Shown: positions 40,835-44,362 of the stretch, piece by piece
Layout of the letters: each line of letters starts with the position of its first letter
Position numbering within the stretch: position 1 is the first letter of the stretch
Assembly (NCBI GenBank): GCA_016235455.1
Contig: JACRKZ010000006.1
Span: 1 to 44,362, forward strand
Length of the DNA: 44,362 nt
Reading direction: 5' to 3'
DNA from: Armatimonadota bacterium
Lineage (GTDB): Bacteria; Armatimonadota; UBA10988
Notes under the pieces: model-generated
Told to the model about the DNA's origin: nothing
The model's database searches: none
What the model saw: the letters and a program-made list of their open reading frames with translations, nothing else
Translations under genes and position numbers: made by a program

Positions 40835-43800
40835 ATGTCAAACGCAGATCAGAGGCCGGGCCGCCTCGTGCCTGGCCTATACGAAGAGCTCATAACAGCC
40901 GCTCTCCTGCAGGAGCTCTCCGGACTGCCCGACCCGCCTCTGTACGAAGCGGCCGGCGTCGACATGGAAGCAGCCCACTCCGCGATGGCCCAGCACTTGG
41001 CGCAGTTGCTCGGCAGCGCGCTCACGCGCATCCGCGGGCCAGAGGCAAGCGCGCAACGACTGAGACTGGCAGACCGAGTGATTGCATCGCTCGCGGCGGA
41101 GCTTGGTCCCGATGCGCAGGTGGGTGCCGCGTTGGCCGAGCCGCTCAGGCAGCTCCTGAGCGTAGGCCGGCAGCCGTCGCTAACGGCTGGCGATCGGCCC
41201 GACACGCCACTGTCGCGATCAGCTCTGCTCACGGGCACCCGCCTGGATCCGTCTTTGGCCTCGCAGCTCAGCAAGGAGATCGCCTCGTCTGACCGGGTGG
41301 ACATCCTCTGCTCGTTCATCAAGTGGAGTGGGCTCAGGCTGCTGTTGGACGCGCTCAAGCAGCTCACCTCGTCCGGGTTGCCTGACGGGCCGCGCCTGCG
41401 CGTCATTTCGACAAGCTACATGGGTGCCACGGACCCCAAAGCCATCGAGTGGCTGAGTCGCCTGCCCAACACCCAGGTCAGGGTCTCCTATGACACTTCG
41501 CGCACGCGGCTGCACGCCAAGGCCTACCTCTGCCATCGGGAGACCGGGTTCGGCAGCACGTACGTGGGCTCGGCCAATCTGTCCAGGGCCGCGCTATCAG
41601 AGGGGCTGGAGTGGACGAGCAAGATCAGCCAGTACGAGTTGCCTCATCTATGGCGCAAGATCGAGGGCACTTTCGAGACCTATTGGAATGACGAGGAGTT
41701 CGAGGAGTTCACGGAGGCGAGCGGTACTCGGCTGCGCGAAGCCATACTCCGCGAACGCGAATCCGGCGGCGACACGGCGGGCCTGGCGCTGTTCGATCTG
41801 CGCCCATACCCCTATCAACAGGAGATCCTCGACGCAATTGCCACCGAGCGGGAGGTGCAAGGCAAGCGCCAGCACCTGGTCGTCGCAGCTACCGGCACCG
41901 GGAAGACAATGGTGGCAGCTTTCGACTATCGCCGCGCCGTTGCTGGCGGGCGACCTTCCCTGCTGTACGTCGCTCACCGCGAGGAGATCCTCTCGCAGGC
42001 CATCGGCACGTTCAGGGCTGTGCTGCGCGACCACAACTTCGGCGACCTCCTGTTTGGTGGGCGCGACCCAGAGCAGACCAAGCATCTCTTCTGCTCCATC
42101 CAGAGCTACAACAGCCGAGAGCTTTGGCGACTCGACCCAGAGCAGTACCAGTACATAGTGGTCGACGAGTTCCACCATGCCGCCGCACCAAGCTACAGTC
42201 GGTTGCTCGAGCACGTGAGGCCCGCCATCCTGCTCGGTCTGACTGCGACGCCCGAGCGCTGCGACGGCCTGGACGTGCTCGGCTGGTTCGGCGGCGAGGC
42301 AAGCGCCGAGATCCGGCTTCCCGATGCCATCGGCCGACGACTGCTCTGCCCCTTCCAGTACTTCGGCGTGTCCGACTGCGTAGACCTCGACAGCGTGCGC
42401 TGGCAGCGAGGTGGCTACCGTGCAGAGGACCTTGACGGGCTCTACACCGGCAACGACGTCCGCGCTGGCTTGGTGGTCGACAAGGTGATCGATGTGCTCA
42501 ACGACCCGGCGCAGGCCCGGGCCATCGGCTTCTGTGTCAGCGTCGCCCACGCCGAATACATGGCCAGGTTCTTCAACGAGCGCGGTCTGCCAGCCGTAGC
42601 GCTGTCAGCGCAGAGTCCCTCAGAGGAACGCCGCTCCGCGCGGGAGCGGTTGGTCCGCAGGGAGGTCAACTTCGTCTTCGTTGTCGACTTGTACAACGAG
42701 GGCGTTGATATCCCCGAGATCGATACGGTGCTGTTTCTACGACCGACCGAGAGCCTCACCGTCTTCCTCCAGCAGTTGGGCCGCGGCCTGCGGATGCACG
42801 CAGACAAGGAATGCCTGACGGTCCTAGACTTCATCGGCGCCCACCGCAGGGAATTCAGGTTCGCGGCCCGCTTCCGCGCGCTCAGCAACAGCCCTACTGC
42901 CAAACTGGACAGGGAGATCGAGGATGGCTTTCCCCATCTCCCATCTGGTTGCGCCATTCGGCTCGAACGCGTCGCCCAGCAGCGTGTTCTCAGCAACGTG
43001 CGGTCGACTCTGGCCTTGCGACGGTCGCGAGTGCTGAGCGAGCTTCGTGACCTGGCGCGATACCTTGGCCGCCCCCCGGCTATCCGTGAGGCCCTGGAGC
43101 ACCTTGACACGACGCTCGACGCGCTGCTCAGGAACGGCGCGTGGTCTCGGCTGCTCAGCGACGCAGGGCTGGGTCCTGCGCCCGAGGCGCCCGACGAGGA
43201 CCAGTTGGCAAGCGGCCTGCGACGCCTCGCACACATCGACGACCCCCAGCAGTTGCGCTTCCTGCTGCATCATCTATCCAGGCAGGAAGCTGCGCGGGGC
43301 GAGGACGCCATCGAACACACCAGGCTGGCGATGATGCATGTCACGCTGTGGGGCAGCATGGGCAGCTCGATGACGGTCGAAGAAGCCGAGCAACGCCTGC
43401 GTGAGAACGCATCGTTCGTGAGCGACATTCGGGCGCTGCTCGAGTACCGCCTCGCCCACACGCACACCCGGCCGCTGACGCTGGTGCCCGTCGCCGGGCC
43501 TTTGGCTGTGCACGCTCTCTATAGCCGCGATGAGATACTGGTCGGCTTGGGTCGGTGGTCCATGGATAAGCGACCAGACTTCCGCGAAGGGGTGTTGCAC
43601 CTGAAGGACGCGAAGGTCGACGCGCTGTTTGTGACGCTCCTGAAAGCCAAGACCGACTATTCACCCACAACCATGTACGAGGACTACGCGATCAGCGATA
43701 GGCTGTTCCATTGGCAGTCGCAGAGCACGACAGCCTCCTCGTCTGAAACCGGCCAGCGGTACATAAAGCACAAGAGCCTTGGCTACACGCCCCTGCTGTT

Positions 43801-43975
43801 CGTCCGCGAACGCAAATCGCTGCCCAGCGGACAGGCCTCGCCGTATGCCTTTCTAGGCGCTGCTGACTACGTTTCGCATACGGGCGACCGGCCAATGAGC
43901 ATCATCTGGCACCTGCAGACGCCCATGCCTGCCAGGCTGCTCCGCAGCACGTGCCATCAGATGGCCAGTGCGTAG
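40835..43975 (+). CDS. PLD-nuclease/superfamily-2 helicase/DUF3427 protein
   Basis: The 1046-residue protein has an N-terminal helical region, a phospholipase-D-type nuclease motif (LHAKAYL, His227/Lys229, with GSANLS Asn248), and an SF2 helicase with Walker A AATGTGKT (Lys357), Walker B VVDEFHHA (Asp444), LGLTATPER and motif VI QQLGRGLRMH. The C-terminus is DUF3427-like (YEDYAISDRLFHWQSQS, then LFVRERKS and GAADYVSHTGDRPMSIIW). This architecture is recurrent in bacterial mobile and defence-like loci and is thought to act on nucleic acid. GGGGAG eight bases before the ATG at 40835 fixes the start. Codons here use noticeably more A/T in third position by eye, suggesting recent transfer. The antiphage role is inference. 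Confidence 0.88.
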   Translation: MSNADQRPGRLVPGLYEELITAALLQELSGLPDPPLYEAAGVDMEAAHSAMAQHLAQLLGSALTRIRGPEASAQRLRLADRVIASLAAELGPDAQVGAALAEPLRQLLSVGRQPSLTAGDRPDTPLSRSALLTGTRLDPSLASQLSKEIASSDRVDILCSFIKWSGLRLLLDALKQLTSSGLPDGPRLRVISTSYMGATDPKAIEWLSRLPNTQVRVSYDTSRTRLHAKAYLCHRETGFGSTYVGSANLSRAALSEGLEWTSKISQYELPHLWRKIEGTFETYWNDEEFEEFTEASGTRLREAILRERESGGDTAGLALFDLRPYPYQQEILDAIATEREVQGKRQHLVVAATGTGKTMVAAFDYRRAVAGGRPSLLYVAHREEILSQAIGTFRAVLRDHNFGDLLFGGRDPEQTKHLFCSIQSYNSRELWRLDPEQYQYIVVDEFHHAAAPSYSRLLEHVRPAILLGLTATPERCDGLDVLGWFGGEASAEIRLPDAIGRRLLCPFQYFGVSDCVDLDSVRWQRGGYRAEDLDGLYTGNDVRAGLVVDKVIDVLNDPAQARAIGFCVSVAHAEYMARFFNERGLPAVALSAQSPSEERRSARERLVRREVNFVFVVDLYNEGVDIPEIDTVLFLRPTESLTVFLQQLGRGLRMHADKECLTVLDFIGAHRREFRFAARFRALSNSPTAKLDREIEDGFPHLPSGCAIRLERVAQQRVLSNVRSTLALRRSRVLSELRDLARYLGRPPAIREALEHLDTTLDALLRNGAWSRLLSDAGLGPAPEAPDEDQLASGLRRLAHIDDPQQLRFLLHHLSRQEAARGEDAIEHTRLAMMHVTLWGSMGSSMTVEEAEQRLRENASFVSDIRALLEYRLAHTHTRPLTLVPVAGPLAVHALYSRDEILVGLGRWSMDKRPDFREGVLHLKDAKVDALFVTLLKAKTDYSPTTMYEDYAISDRLFHWQSQSTTASSSETGQRYIKHKSLGYTPLLFVRERKSLPSGQASPYAFLGAADYVSHTGDRPMSIIWHLQTPMPARLLRSTCHQMASA

Positions 43976-43979
43976 GCGG

Positions 43980-44011
43980 GCCAACCGGCCATGCTCGCCT
44001 GGCCGGTTGGC
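43980..44011 (+). terminator. 12-bp hairpin after the helicase gene
   Basis: CCAACCGGCCA (43981-43991) and TGGCCGGTTGG (44000-44010) pair perfectly, extended by one G-C pair outside. It begins 5 bases after the helicase stop. No T-run follows. It is a likely terminator or mRNA 3'-end stem. Confidence 0.65.
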
Positions 44012-44012
44012 A

Positions 44013-44076
44013 GCAACAGCAGCGGCGGCGCCAAGCTAGACCTGCCGCGTCGACACGCCAGGGGCGCCGCTGTTGC
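44013..44076. repeat. Second, bulged hairpin downstream of the helicase gene
   Basis: GCAACAGC and GGCGCC on the left (44013-44032, with a six-base bulge) pair with GGCGCCGCTGTTGC on the right (44063-44076) to give 14 bp of stem. It lies between the first hairpin and the hisH promoter, and may mark the right boundary of an inserted gene or simply add a second terminator. Confidence 0.5.
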
Positions 44077-44088
44077 CCCACCCGCCCG

Positions 44089-44117
44089 TTGGCGATAGCC
44101 CGGCCCTGGCATACACT
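44089..44117 (+). promoter_or_regulatory. Putative promoter of hisH
   Basis: TTGGCG (44089-44094) and TACACT (44112-44117) are separated by 17 bases, each matching consensus at 4 of 6 positions. The start point would be near 44124, some 17 bases before the GTG at 44141, with the ribosome site just inside. Confidence 0.35.
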
Positions 44118-44140
44118 ACCGACTCACAGGAGCCCAGGGC

Positions 44141-44362
44141 GTGGTTGCGATCATCGATTACGAAGCCGGCAACCTGACCAGTGTCGCCAACGCCGTTGCC
44201 TTCCTCGGCCATGAGGGCCGGGTGACCCAGGATCCCGCGGTGGTGGCGGCGGCCGATCGGGTCATCTTTCCAGGCCAGGGCGCCGCGGGCTCGGCCATGG
44301 CCAATCTGCGGCGGCTCGGCCTGGAGGCGCCGCTACGCGCGGCGGTGGCCGACGGACGGCCG
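44141..44362 (+). CDS. hisH: Imidazole glycerol phosphate synthase glutaminase subunit, 5' part
   Basis: The first 74 codons are present before the window edge. The N-terminus VAIIDYEAGNLTSVANAVAF matches HisH (canonical IDYGAGNL, here Glu for Gly), followed by VTQDPAVVAAADRVIFPGQG and GSAMANLRRLGLEAPLRAAV. HisH releases ammonia from glutamine for HisF in histidine synthesis. The catalytic Cys/His/Glu lie beyond the window and cannot be checked. The start is GTG with AGGAG at 44128-44132, eight bases upstream. It is probably the first gene of a his cluster continuing rightwards, since a promoter-like sequence precedes it. Confidence 0.9.
   Translation, partial: MVAIIDYEAGNLTSVANAVAFLGHEGRVTQDPAVVAAADRVIFPGQGAAGSAMANLRRLGLEAPLRAAVADGRP

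Overview
This is a gene-dense bacterial chromosome segment with very high G+C by eye. Genes are short-spaced and often overlapping. Starts are ATG, GTG or TTG, usually preceded by GGAG-type ribosome binding sites. No rRNA, tRNA, CRISPR array, integrase or transposase was recognised. The mix of a LytR_C protein beside nadD, a DUF4446 protein, DUF1080, GH88, GH101/DUF5696-like and CE12-like polysaccharide enzymes, and large sensor kinases suggests an uncultured free-living heterotroph. An Armatimonadota-like or related Terrabacteria lineage is my guess, but this is low-confidence inference and not a taxonomic result.

Layout, left to right. (1) 1-4.6 kb: an exported protein cut by the window edge, a divergent stand-alone short Hsp70, then a DUF1080 + Gfo/Idh/MocA sugar-dehydrogenase pair on the minus strand; a perfect 31-bp inverted repeat lies between the convergent genes. 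(2) 4.7-11.1 kb: a 1433-residue membrane hybrid histidine kinase (four PAS, PocR, kinase, receiver), a nitroreductase, a two-helix membrane miniprotein and an opposing receiver-kinase protein. (3) 11.2-15.5 kb: a secreted GH101/DUF5696-like glycosidase and a RbsD/FucU sugar mutarotase, separated by nested hairpins and a near-perfect direct repeat. (4) 15.6-21.6 kb: a divergent pair, one side an exported TPR-like protein, the other an operon of a membrane-anchored PDZ protein, TatD and an exported HExxH protease-like protein. (5) 21.7-29.9 kb: behind a good sigma-70-type promoter, an apparent six-gene chaperone module: small TPR protein, 1361-residue TPR protein, J-domain-like protein lacking HPD, GrpE-like protein, DnaK-like protein and a tail-anchored zinc-ribbon protein. 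It ends at a strong hairpin. (6) 30-40.7 kb: housekeeping genes (nadD, LytR_C protein, a divergent folD, threonine aldolase, GNAT, aldo/keto reductase, DUF4446) mixed with carbohydrate genes (SGNH/CE12 esterase, DUF4832-like protein, GH88, a two-module carbohydrate-binding-like protein). (7) 40.8-44.4 kb: a PLD-nuclease/superfamily-2 helicase/DUF3427 gene with different base composition by eye, bounded downstream by two hairpins, then the start of hisH.

The best candidate for an undescribed system is region 5. Its gene order and overlaps imply co-expression of a dedicated Hsp70 with its own exchange factor. The J-like protein lacks the residues that normally trigger Hsp70 ATPase, two TPR proteins could act as scaffold, and the zinc-ribbon protein could tether the complex to the inner membrane. 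A second, lidless Hsp70 lies at the left end. The other notable biochemical oddity is a FolD homologue whose catalytic lysine position is leucine. The polysaccharide enzymes are scattered rather than in one locus, and together fit a degrader of uronic-acid or amino-sugar-containing glycans.
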